Below, one piece after another: positions 53,949 to 62,272 of a DNA stretch of 64,000 bases. The position numbers were made by a program, and so were the translations under genes. The notes under the pieces were generated by a model. It saw nothing but the letters and a program-made list of their open reading frames with translations, was not told the origin of the DNA and did no database searches. This DNA is from Tunturibacter gelidoferens (GTDB lineage Bacteria > Acidobacteriota > Terriglobia > Terriglobales > Acidobacteriaceae). The stretch covers positions 4,960,001 to 5,024,000 of the forward strand of contig NZ_CP132938.1 of NCBI RefSeq assembly GCF_040358255.1. The letters are read 5' to 3'. How positions within the stretch are numbered: the first letter of the stretch is position 1; each line of letters starts with the position of its first letter.

Positions 53949-55208
53949 TCAAGAATGGACTTCACCGTGCGCGCCGGCTCCCTTTGCGGCTATTCCGTCA
54001 GACGCCGCGGCAATCATCGTTCGTTGCGGACCCGTCTTGATGAGAAAGGGAACAGACAGCAGCAAGATTGCGCTGACGCAGAGTAAAACACCCCAGAAGT
54101 TAAGCAATCGGGCCGCGGCAGAAGCGAGCGTTGCGGTGGCCAACATTCCTATGGAATAAAAGACGTTGTACACCGCGTACACTGCCGAATAACAAGACAT
54201 TCCAGATCGATCGACAACGTTGCCGAGTTCCGCCGACGCCGGGTTGAGCATGAAGGCAAACGCGATATTGATCAAAGATAACGTGACGCCGACCAGGATG
54301 ACACCCTTGAAGAGCGCCAGGAAAGGAAGCGTGGCCGCCATTGCGATCGTCCCCAGAACGATCACTCTTTGGATAGGAATCCGCTCTGACACGCGGCCTA
54401 CAAGGGGGGCGCTCAAGCCGTACACAGAGGTCGAGACCGTAAAGATGATGCCGATTGCCATCGATGTTGCGCCGTAACGCGCCAACCGTACAGGCAAGAG
54501 CGGTTCGATGATTCCCACAGAAAACGCGGCTAGAGCGATAGCCACAGCAGGGACCTTCAGCGATTTGTTGAGCATCAAAGCACGAAGGTCGACCGGCTCG
54601 TTCCGTTGTTTCCCACCTGCTGGAACAAGAAGAGCGATCAGGGCTGCCGCGATTACAAACGCGACGCCGGTGATGAGAAAGGGCAACCTATAGCCGCCTG
54701 CGCGATGGAGGAGTCCGCCGGCAATCGGCCCGATCACTGAACCGAATGTGCCGCCAGTAAATGCATAACCCAGCATCACCACACGCTTTTCGACATAGTT
54801 TGTCGCGATGAGTGCAAGACCCGAGGTCCAGAGCGCGGCCGAGGCGGCGCCTTGGCAGAACTTCCCGAGTAGCAGCAGCGAGAGGCTCGGCGCCGCGCCC
54901 AACAGCGATACTGCACAGACCGCCAACGCCGTACCACACAACATGGTTGATCGGCCGCCGATGCGATCACCCAAGTACCCGAAGACTGGAGTCACCAGCA
55001 GGACACTGATTGCATATACGCCGTAGAGCAACGCAAGATGTCCTTCACCTTTCAACCCGGCGGGAGAATGAGCTACCAAAGGGAAAAGGAGGCCGTAAAG
55101 GAAATAGTCGAGAAACAGAGCAAATGCGATGACGGCGACCATAGCTCGGGAATGACTGCCCAGTGCGTCACTTGCACGGTCTTGAATTATTTGAGTCACG
55201 ACGTCCAT
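53949..55208 (-). CDS. MFS transporter, DHA1-type
   Basis: A 419-residue twelve-helix major facilitator; start ATG 55208 is preferred because the upstream 27 codons are polar and unlike a transporter N-terminus. The loop 2-3 motif GYLGDRIGGRSTM is present, and the helix-4/5 region (FCQGAASAALWTSGLALIAT) and GGTFGSVIGPIAGGLL resemble vesicular-amine/multidrug-type DHA1 carriers. It is the first gene of the operon, 27 bases before the Rieske fusion. Import of the amine substrate, or export of a product such as a methylamine, would fit. Direction and substrate are not determinable. Confidence 0.8.
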   Translation of the reverse strand: MDVVTQIIQDRASDALGSHSRAMVAVIAFALFLDYFLYGLLFPLVAHSPAGLKGEGHLALLYGVYAISVLLVTPVFGYLGDRIGGRSTMLCGTALAVCAVSLLGAAPSLSLLLLGKFCQGAASAALWTSGLALIATNYVEKRVVMLGYAFTGGTFGSVIGPIAGGLLHRAGGYRLPFLITGVAFVIAAALIALLVPAGGKQRNEPVDLRALMLNKSLKVPAVAIALAAFSVGIIEPLLPVRLARYGATSMAIGIIFTVSTSVYGLSAPLVGRVSERIPIQRVIVLGTIAMAATLPFLALFKGVILVGVTLSLINIAFAFMLNPASAELGNVVDRSGMSCYSAVYAVYNVFYSIGMLATATLASAAARLLNFWGVLLCVSAILLLSVPFLIKTGPQRTMIAAASDGIAAKGAGAHGEVHS

Positions 55209-55708
55209 CACTAGAAGAGAATTACGCTCAGAAGCTTTTGCGTTAGCCCGACCTGTTTGAGATCGCGCAGGCAAAACACGACTAGCCACGGATCTGTACG
55301 TCAGAAATCTGAGGGCCCTATACCAGATTCAGCCAGGGAACAACTTCCGAACAGTCGGGGCGACTGTCTGGTCTCTTTCGTTGGCATCGCCAGCAACGCA
55401 ATCTATTGCTTCTAAACGCTCTGTGATGTACGGTGCGAGAAATGCCGATCCCGGGGGAGAACAGTCTAATCCTTTCCACCATCAACCGCCAAGCTCTTGA
55501 TCCAAAGCGTCAGTAACTTCAGAGTTCACTCCAAACCATTCCGGCCGTGAACCTCTCTCTGCGCGGGGACACATGGGTGTGGCGACTGAACAGGTCGACT
55601 CAACGACTCTAAGACTCTAAGTTGGTCCACGATCAATTCGATGATGCATCGTCCGACAAAATAGACCTCGTGAACTCAACGCTAACCTTAAGGCGATATA
55701 GCGGCATT
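55209..55708. other. Upstream region without recognised genes
   Basis: About 500 bases between the amine operon and the next leftward gene. No frame with a ribosome site or family resemblance is present. The operon promoter should lie here near 55209-55350, but no convincing -35/-10 pair was identified. Confidence 0.35.
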
Positions 55709-56635
55709 TCAGCCAATTATCCGCCAGGCGAGAACTGTGCTTCTAACTGCGCTAGAGCCCATGTTGATTGTTTCGAGGATGAGTTCGAAGTGGGGCAAGC
55801 TTCCATCGGGGCGACGTATGCGATCAAGAAATGGAAGAAGCTGCGAGTCGTCGGATACGAAGTCCCAGGAGCTCTCGGTACCCGCCATCGACGTGCCTTC
55901 GAGGATAAGGGTGTTACCATTGTCGCCAAGGTTGGGCAGAAACGCGACAACTCCGTACACGTGATGCTGCGGATCGGCGAGCGAAGACTCCCATCGCAGC
56001 GGCTCACCCTTGCGGGGCGACCGGTTGAACACCGAAAAGACGCGAATCTCATAGTTATCCGAAAATACGAAGTTCATATTGCGTTCGTAGAGTTCAACCC
56101 AGGGGTTTGCTTCGGCCGCTCCGACGAGGATGGCGTTTCCAGACTTGAGGTCGTTTGGCCGGAGATCGCGAGCATAGCGGACCTGCAATTTCGAGCGATC
56201 CGCCAGGGCCAACCGATTGAGAGACTGCGCGATCTGAAGGTCAACGATGGAGGTATATCTTCGATTCGCCAAGTCATTTTGCATAGCCTGCTGGGCGGTG
56301 GAAGCTGCCGCCGGAAGGGTTCGGTACTCCCCTTTGATGTAGTTATCGAGGTTGACGTGTTGTTTCGCGAAATTGCCAAAGAGAACCAACCCGCTATCGC
56401 CTGGAACGAGCAGAGTGGATTGATCGGGCAAGAACATGCGGCTCCACAGAGGATGAACAGGCGGGCGGCCCTCCGGTGAGATGGATAACACTCCACGATG
56501 AATAAGGACCGCTGCGAGGATCGCACTCGATAGCAGCACTATAAGCACCCCAGGGCATTCGTTTAGTATCGATACGCTTACGACTACGCCAACCGGTTGT
56601 ATACCTTTGCTCAAGAGCTCGCAAACCCTTCGCAC
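55709..56635 (-). CDS. Hypothetical membrane-anchored protein of an acidobacterial family
   Basis: A 308-residue protein with one membrane helix near residues 27-46 (PGVLIVLLSSAILAAVLIH) and a large soluble part. The pattern LQVRYARDLRPNDLKSGNAI then LVGAAEANPWVELYE and MNFVFSDNYEIRVF recurs in acidobacterial proteins whose function is not known. Relatives often carry an extra N-terminal regulatory or TPR part, so this one may be short; GTG 56635 has only a weak site upstream. No catalytic motif is recognised. It is divergent from the DUF1003 gene. Confidence 0.55.
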   Translation of the reverse strand: MRRVCELLSKGIQPVGVVVSVSILNECPGVLIVLLSSAILAAVLIHRGVLSISPEGRPPVHPLWSRMFLPDQSTLLVPGDSGLVLFGNFAKQHVNLDNYIKGEYRTLPAAASTAQQAMQNDLANRRYTSIVDLQIAQSLNRLALADRSKLQVRYARDLRPNDLKSGNAILVGAAEANPWVELYERNMNFVFSDNYEIRVFSVFNRSPRKGEPLRWESSLADPQHHVYGVVAFLPNLGDNGNTLILEGTSMAGTESSWDFVSDDSQLLPFLDRIRRPDGSLPHFELILETINMGSSAVRSTVLAWRIIG

Positions 56636-56663
56636 CTAAGACTTGGGAATAAAGGAGGCGATT

Positions 56664-57092
56664 GTGGCTAAGAATGCCAACGAAGAACTCAAGAAGCTAA
56701 AAAATCTGGGGGACAAGATTGCCGACGAGCTGACCCGGTTTGCCGGGTCCATGACGTTTGTCTATGTCCACACCTTGTGGTTTGGCTTATGGATTGTCGT
56801 AAACTTGGGTGCGCTGGGCCTCGCGCTGGTTTTTGACAAGTATCCTTCGGTCTTTTGACTCTAATCGTTTCACTCGAAGCCATATTTCCTTTCAACGTTT
56901 GTCATGATCTCGCAAAACCGGCAAGCCAAATCCGCGGAGGTTCGATCAGAACTGGACTATGAAACCAATGTTAAGGCTGAGCAGGAAATCGAGCTCATCA
57001 TGACAGCCCTGGATCGAATAGCCAGTAAGCAAGGGGTGGACATTTCGGACTTGATCTCACAGCACAAACGTGTCCGAGAGGCAGCCAAATGA
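56664..57092 (+). pseudogene. DUF1003 membrane protein with two compensating frameshifts
   Basis: Start GTG 56664 follows AGGAGG. The N-terminal part (TFVYVHTLWFGLWIVVNLGA, DKYP) and the C-terminal part (MISQNRQAKSAEVRSELDYE; AEQEIELIMTALDRIA) are typical DUF1003 and are in the same frame, but the middle is out of frame. One base appears lost near 56843 (KYPFGLLTLIVSLEAIF is in the shifted frame) and one gained near 56885. A stop at 56857 interrupts the original frame. Either the gene is dead or the reads have homopolymer errors. Function of the family is unknown. Confidence 0.75.
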
Positions 57093-57605
57093 TGCGGTCA
57101 GTTACTTGCGCTTCGATATCGCGCCCGGGATTTTGGTGGACCCGATGAAAATGTTCAAGCGAGCTTTCATGAAGTTCATTTGGACCGCGATCGTTTGAAC
57201 CAAATTGTATAGTCCTGCCCTGCCTGCGATCGTCGTTGAGCCACGCAGGACAAACGCGCATAATTGACCTGCCCGGTGATCGGCGCATCATTCAGATGCG
57301 TTGATCAGAGCGTTGATCGGTCTGCCGCATCGACACAATTCGGAAACATCCCCGTTGACCCGCCCCTTCGAACAACCTGAAGGTCGAGTCGAGGGATGGC
57401 TCCTCGGGCAATTATGGCCTTTTGGACAAGAAGCGCTTTGCTGAACTTCTCATTAACGGGATTTTGAGCAACTTAAACTCTCAGGCTGGAGCGACACGGC
57501 GACGTCACCGGAAGCGAGACTTCGCAGGCGCTTGAAGCAGGTCAGTGCCAATGTTTAGAGGTAAAACAGCTTTCGTATGGGGGCGGCTGAGCATAGACTT
57601 GCGCC
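57093..57605. other. Stretch without recognised genes
   Basis: About 510 bases with no supported frame. A 17-codon frame (MKMFKRAFMKFIWTAIV, near 57147-57200) has no ribosome site and is probably chance. No repeats or terminators stood out. Confidence 0.35.
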
Positions 57606-58535
57606 ATGTTTCACACAATGCATCAAAACCTGCCCAGATGTTCCATACTTCTGGTTGCTAGCCTTTGTCTGAATCTTGCCGTATCAGCACAAAGTGCGCC
57701 GAAGGTTGTGCCCGATACCGATCTGCCGCTCTCAGCGGAGCAGACGGCGCGGGCTACCGGAATGTTGCCGCTCTTCGATCGCATACGGGAGCTATCGTCG
57801 GAATCGTCTTCTGAGAATCGCTGGGAACTGTTCTTCCAGCGGCAGCAGGCGCTGATGGAGGTGACCTCGGCATCGCTGGAAGTAGATGCGGCGACTGGGC
57901 AGATGGATGTGGAGATTGCGGAGACGCGAGAGCTGCAGAATTACCTGACGACGCATCGGGACAGCCAGGTTGGCCGGTTGAACCTGGTGAGCATTGCAAT
58001 TGGTGGAACCGCGGGCACGGCGAGCTCAGCGCTTGGGCTGACGACCCATGCCCGTGCCGCGAGTGTGACTGGTATCGTTGCGGGGTCGGCGACGGCGGTG
58101 CTGTCGCTGATTGGCCTGCGGATCAGCGAGGGGCCGAAGCGGGAGCTGGAGGTGAAGAGCAATATGTTGAGCGAGCTCTTCGACCGTCCTGCCAATGACA
58201 GAAATGTCTATTCAAAGGTCGTGGCTACTTTCATGAACTCACCCGTGCCCGGCGACCCGGATGGCCTGACACGGCAACAACGGCTGATCCGCGGTTGGGT
58301 GCAGGTGGGGCGGATTCCAGAACCGGAGTCGGCGAAGGGACACGAGAAGATTGTCCAAATTACGAGCATGCCAGGAGAGAAGATCAAACAGACCATAGGT
58401 GATCTGGATGACCGGCAGGCGATGTTGTATGACTTTCGCGCACGGCTGACGCATATGAAGCGAGACCTAGCGATTCTGCTGGGGAGCATACCGAGTGAGA
58501 TGCCAATGAACCCTCTGCCGGGACCGAAGCCCTAG
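57606..58535 (+). CDS. Exported hypothetical protein
   Basis: A 309-residue protein with a signal peptide (CSILLVASLCLNLAVSAQ). It continues with a helical, Glu/Gln-rich region (FFQRQQALMEVTSASLEVDA; ETRELQNYLTTHRDSQ), then a glycine/alanine-rich pair of possible membrane helices (IAIGGTAGTASSALGLTTHA; IVAGSATAVLSLIGLRI), and a C-terminal helical domain. Start ATG 57606 or the next one at 57618 are both possible. No family with known function is recognised. Composition is GC-rich and protein-like throughout, so the gene is real. Confidence 0.65.
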   Translation: MFHTMHQNLPRCSILLVASLCLNLAVSAQSAPKVVPDTDLPLSAEQTARATGMLPLFDRIRELSSESSSENRWELFFQRQQALMEVTSASLEVDAATGQMDVEIAETRELQNYLTTHRDSQVGRLNLVSIAIGGTAGTASSALGLTTHARAASVTGIVAGSATAVLSLIGLRISEGPKRELEVKSNMLSELFDRPANDRNVYSKVVATFMNSPVPGDPDGLTRQQRLIRGWVQVGRIPEPESAKGHEKIVQITSMPGEKIKQTIGDLDDRQAMLYDFRARLTHMKRDLAILLGSIPSEMPMNPLPGPKP

Positions 58536-58578
58536 GTTAGACGCCTGGACTTGAATTACGAAGAAGGCGGAGGGCCAG

Positions 58579-58668
58579 TTGGCACCTATACCGAGATTTA
58601 GGCTGTTTGTGATTGCATGCACGTTGTTTGGCGCCACCTTCATGCTCCTCGTCTACTTCTGGAAATAA
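58579..58668 (+). CDS. Possible 29-residue single-helix membrane peptide
   Basis: A TTG-initiated frame, 44 bases after the preceding gene, with GGAGGG about six bases upstream. The product is short and basic at the N-terminus (LAPIPRFR), followed by one hydrophobic helix (LFVIACTLFGATFMLLVYFW) and a final lysine. This looks like a small membrane peptide. The evidence is the ribosome site and the amphipathic layout only. Confidence 0.35.
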   Translation: MAPIPRFRLFVIACTLFGATFMLLVYFWK

Positions 58669-58804
58669 TCCAGGACCCAACCATCATGAGCCCCGATATG
58701 CCCGTTTTGTTCCACCATGAAGGGTAAAGTCGAGCAACCATTGCGTTGCGAGGCATCTCACACCTAGATTGGAAATCCAGATCTACCAACGGTCTTAAAC
58801 CTTA

Positions 58805-60481
58805 TCACCATCCGATGACGTATCCGTCTTCTCGTGGGTCAGCGCCTCCGGACCGAAATCCTGAATTGAGATCGATGACAATTCCATTGACCCTTCCTAT
58901 GTCATCACCCACGGACTTAATTACATAACCCTTTGCGCGCAAGGAATCGATCGTGTTCTCGGGAATCCTATCCTCGACATTGAATACCGGCTTTATCTCT
59001 GTCCCAGTCTCTTGTTGGCCCCCATAGACCATGCGCGGCTCAGTAATTGCTGTTTGGATGTCCTGATTAAAATCAACCACGTTCAAAATCACTTGAACAA
59101 GCCGTTGCCAGATTCCATCGTTACCTGGGGTGCCAAGCGCCATAAACGGCTTACCGCCTTTCAATACAATAATTGGACTTTCGTTAGAGCGGGACCTTTT
59201 ACCTGGTTCCAACCGCGAGGGGTCGTTCGCGTCAAGATGCAGATGCCTCATCTCGTTACTGAACAAAACTCCCGTGTTGCCGACGACAACGCCGGAGCCA
59301 AACTCTGCACCTAAGGTCTGGGTCAAGGCAACCATGTTTCCATCCGCATCCACAGTATTCATATGGGTTGTGTGAGATTCGACAGGTTGATCGACATCGC
59401 CAGCGGTAGTTACCGACATGGTTGAGTCGAGATGAATAAGATCACTGCGCCGTTTGGCGTATTCCTTTGACAGAAGACGATTCACCGGTATCTTCACGAA
59501 GTTGGGGTCGCCAACATAACGGTTGCGATCGGCGATCGCCAGTCGCATCGCTTCACCAACAACGTGCAGATATTCAGGTGAATTTTGGCCAAGCGATTTC
59601 AGAGGGAAGTTTTCTAGAAAATTCAACTGTTCCAGAACTGCGATTCCGCTACTACTTGGCGGCTGGGTATAGAACGTGTATCCGTGATAAGTGGTCGAGA
59701 TCGGCGTAACCCAGGATGCCTGGTATGCGCGCAGGTCCTCTCGTGTAATGATGCCGCCTTCCTTTAGGTAAAAGTCAGCTATTTGAGTTGCGATCGATCC
59801 CTGATAGAAGACCGCGGCGCCCTTGGCGGCAATCTCTTTGAGTGTTCGTGCAAGATCAGGTTGTCTGAAGATTTCGCCTGGCTGGGGGACGTGACCGTTC
59901 GGCAAAAACACTTTGGCAGAAGTCGGAAACATTGAGAGCAACTCGCGCTTTTCGCTAATACTGTCGCTAAAGGGTTTCCTCACGACAAACCCATTCTGTG
60001 CGAGATCAATAGCAGGCTGCAGTACGACCGCCCAGGGCAGTTTTCCGTAGGCAGCATGAAGCGTCTCCCACCCCTTCAGACCGGAGGGGACGGGTGCCGA
60101 GAGTACTCCACGTGAGTAATCTTTTCCCGTATAGAAGGAGGCTGTGGCTCCTTTTGGTGCAGTTCCATAAAAGTTGAGAGCACGGACCTCGCGTGTCTTT
60201 GCAATGTAAATCGTTGCGAATCCATTGCCTCCAGCCGAAGACATTCGTGGATCAACCACAGCAACTGCGGCTGCAGTTGCGACTGCAGCATCAAAGGCGT
60301 TGCCGCCCTGCTGCAAGATGCGCATGCCCGCCTCCGATGCAAGCGGGTCAAGCGAGGTGACCATTGCTTCCCTTGCCGTTACCAACGGTCTGGGTGCAAG
60401 CTGCGCTCTACATAGAGTGCAGGTAAGGGAAAGAAGCGTGAACATTGGCACTAAGGAGAGGCGGCGACGATTGAAATACAT
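58805..60481 (-). CDS. ggt: Gamma-glutamyltransferase family exported hydrolase
   Basis: A 558-residue protein with a signal peptide (LVPMFTLLSLTCTLCRAQ) and the full gamma-glutamyltranspeptidase fold. This includes the autoprocessing and nucleophile threonine in ESHTTHMNTVDADGN (Thr371). Some active-site residues differ from the textbook enzyme: the Ser-Ser-Met stretch reads RSNESP, and GGGGF reads GGNGF, so specificity may be altered (acylase-like). AAGGAAAG lies upstream of the ATG. It follows the tannase gene by 83 bases on the same strand and is probably in the same operon. Glutathione or another gamma-glutamyl or acyl compound in the periplasm may be the substrate. Confidence 0.85.
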   Translation of the reverse strand: MYFNRRRLSLVPMFTLLSLTCTLCRAQLAPRPLVTAREAMVTSLDPLASEAGMRILQQGGNAFDAAVATAAAVAVVDPRMSSAGGNGFATIYIAKTREVRALNFYGTAPKGATASFYTGKDYSRGVLSAPVPSGLKGWETLHAAYGKLPWAVVLQPAIDLAQNGFVVRKPFSDSISEKRELLSMFPTSAKVFLPNGHVPQPGEIFRQPDLARTLKEIAAKGAAVFYQGSIATQIADFYLKEGGIITREDLRAYQASWVTPISTTYHGYTFYTQPPSSSGIAVLEQLNFLENFPLKSLGQNSPEYLHVVGEAMRLAIADRNRYVGDPNFVKIPVNRLLSKEYAKRRSDLIHLDSTMSVTTAGDVDQPVESHTTHMNTVDADGNMVALTQTLGAEFGSGVVVGNTGVLFSNEMRHLHLDANDPSRLEPGKRSRSNESPIIVLKGGKPFMALGTPGNDGIWQRLVQVILNVVDFNQDIQTAITEPRMVYGGQQETGTEIKPVFNVEDRIPENTIDSLRAKGYVIKSVGDDIGRVNGIVIDLNSGFRSGGADPREDGYVIGW

Positions 60482-60564
60482 TGATACTTTCCTTCGTTAG
60501 TAAAACTCATGTTGAGGTACTTGAACGTGTGTCATTAGGGAAATCGAAGCCTAACGAGACTCTG

Positions 60565-62199
60565 TCATTGCTTTCCTCTCTGATCGATACAACGGAAGCC
60601 GGAGACATCTTTAGCATTGCCACCTTTGATCATTTGAGCCGTAAACGGATAAGCGCAGACAGGTATGCTGCGGTCATCAGAACCATGCATATGACGAACG
60701 GCGATGATCCGAGATGGAGGAGTTCCTCGCTCAACCCACTGATCGAGAGCACTTAACACGTCATGGTCGGGGTCTGGAGTAGGCGCCTTTGGTACGTTGT
60801 CAGGATCGTTGCCGGCGCGTGCTCCTCCAGCCAACATATACCCTGGGCCGCCGTTGCAGTGGGACATCCCGGGCACTAAGAAGAGTCTGAAGAAGTCATG
60901 AGTCATCGCGGAACCGCCCATCGTTTGTTCTACGTTCTCGTAGTAGTCGATGGCGTCCTGTGGCGGACCCACGGGGTCCACCCAACCGTGATACATCAAA
61001 ATCTTTCCACCATGCGCTTTGTATTCTCGAAGGTCGGCGTTGCTTGCATTGACGGCAGCCATCTTGGTATCTGCGTATGCGAGGTCGCGGTCATAATCGA
61101 AGGTGCGCCAATCCCAGTCGGGATCGTCAAAGACGAAGTACTTCCAGAAGTCGGTTCGCGCCGGTTCTGCCCCGCTCAATACATAGTTCTTCCAGCCAGC
61201 GTAGTCACCGCTCGTCAGGCTTTCGCTGCCTGGCGCCCACCCAGCAATAATCCGCTTGCCAGTGCGAGGATTTTTGGGTCCCGCATAGAGCTTCCTAGCC
61301 GCTTCAATCTCTGTTGGAGTGAGGCAACTCTCGCTCTGCCCTCCATGGCACAAGAGGACACCGGGATCGAAGTGGCACTGAAGTGGATCCGCGATGATCC
61401 CATCTTCCAGTCCATCGTTCCTATCGCAGGCGGCGATCGCGGCCTTGTTTATTAACGGCAACTTGCTCTCGGGAAGTAGAAGTTGACCGTCTTTATGTGT
61501 CGCAGCAAATGCCCAGATAAACGCTGCATTGAGATGAACCCGATCATTTCCAGCATCTCCGGCGATGATGCCGTCATAGTCGTCGGGAAAGCGTTGAACT
61601 TCGGATAGCGCCTGTCCTCCACCAGTGGAGCATCCATTGAAGTACGAATGTTGCGGAGGATGTCCATAGTACGCGCGGAGAATAAGCTTGGCGGTCTCAG
61701 CGGTCACATGAATTGCCCGATATCCCCAATCCACTATCTTTTCAGGATGGCCCGCGGCGAATCTAAGGTCGCTTCCGATGTGTCCAGTGTCCGTGCTGGC
61801 AGTCGCATACCCTCGGTTTATCGCGTTCTCCATCGCGCCATAGCTAATGCTCCCAATGTAGCCGCCATTTCCGACGCCTTCAAATTTTTTGTTCCAAGCG
61901 GAAGGTGTCGGCAACCAGACTTCGAAGTTGATCACGGAATCATCGGTAGGACGCGCTACGCCGACTACCCTGCAAAATGCGGGAACGGATTCTGAAAGTG
62001 TGCCAGGTTCACTGGGCTCAGATTTTGTGAGTGGCGTGAACTTGCCTGCCGCGACTTCGGTAGCTGAGGTGATCTCTATATGAGAGATCGTCATTGATGA
62101 GAGGGCCTCACAGTTCGTGGCGAACGCGTGGGCCGGATTTGATACTCCGAGGAGGAATAGTACGACAAAGCTTCTATAGATGAATCGAGCGTGCTTCAT
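60565..62199 (-). CDS. Exported tannase/feruloyl esterase family protein
   Basis: A 544-residue exported serine esterase; start ATG 62199 with AAGGA upstream gives a good signal peptide (SFVVLFLLGVSNPAHAFA). The nucleophile motif GCSTGGGQAL (Ser191), HGWVDPVGPP with the acid, and LVPGMSHCNGGPG with the histidine are present; the Cys beside the Ser and the Cys after the His form the family's characteristic disulfide. Tannases release gallate from hydrolysable tannins; feruloyl esterases release hydroxycinnamates from plant walls. It lies 73 bases after a TonB receptor, which suggests import of the polyphenol. Gallate-type esters versus ferulate esters cannot be separated by eye. Confidence 0.9.
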   Translation of the reverse strand: MKHARFIYRSFVVLFLLGVSNPAHAFATNCEALSSMTISHIEITSATEVAAGKFTPLTKSEPSEPGTLSESVPAFCRVVGVARPTDDSVINFEVWLPTPSAWNKKFEGVGNGGYIGSISYGAMENAINRGYATASTDTGHIGSDLRFAAGHPEKIVDWGYRAIHVTAETAKLILRAYYGHPPQHSYFNGCSTGGGQALSEVQRFPDDYDGIIAGDAGNDRVHLNAAFIWAFAATHKDGQLLLPESKLPLINKAAIAACDRNDGLEDGIIADPLQCHFDPGVLLCHGGQSESCLTPTEIEAARKLYAGPKNPRTGKRIIAGWAPGSESLTSGDYAGWKNYVLSGAEPARTDFWKYFVFDDPDWDWRTFDYDRDLAYADTKMAAVNASNADLREYKAHGGKILMYHGWVDPVGPPQDAIDYYENVEQTMGGSAMTHDFFRLFLVPGMSHCNGGPGYMLAGGARAGNDPDNVPKAPTPDPDHDVLSALDQWVERGTPPSRIIAVRHMHGSDDRSIPVCAYPFTAQMIKGGNAKDVSGFRCIDQRGKQ

Positions 62200-62272
62200 A
62201 GAAATCTGTTCCTTTATCGGTCTTGCAAGAGTTGAGTGCGGCAAATTTGAACCGATTTGGAAAGATTCCCGT

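Noticed and set aside
55622..56479. 285-codon plus-strand frame opposite the hypothetical membrane-anchored gene
   Set aside because: Composition is random-like, while the minus frame has a membrane helix and a recurring family pattern.
57147..57200. 17-codon basic peptide frame
   Set aside because: No ribosome site and no neighbour relation; too short to support.
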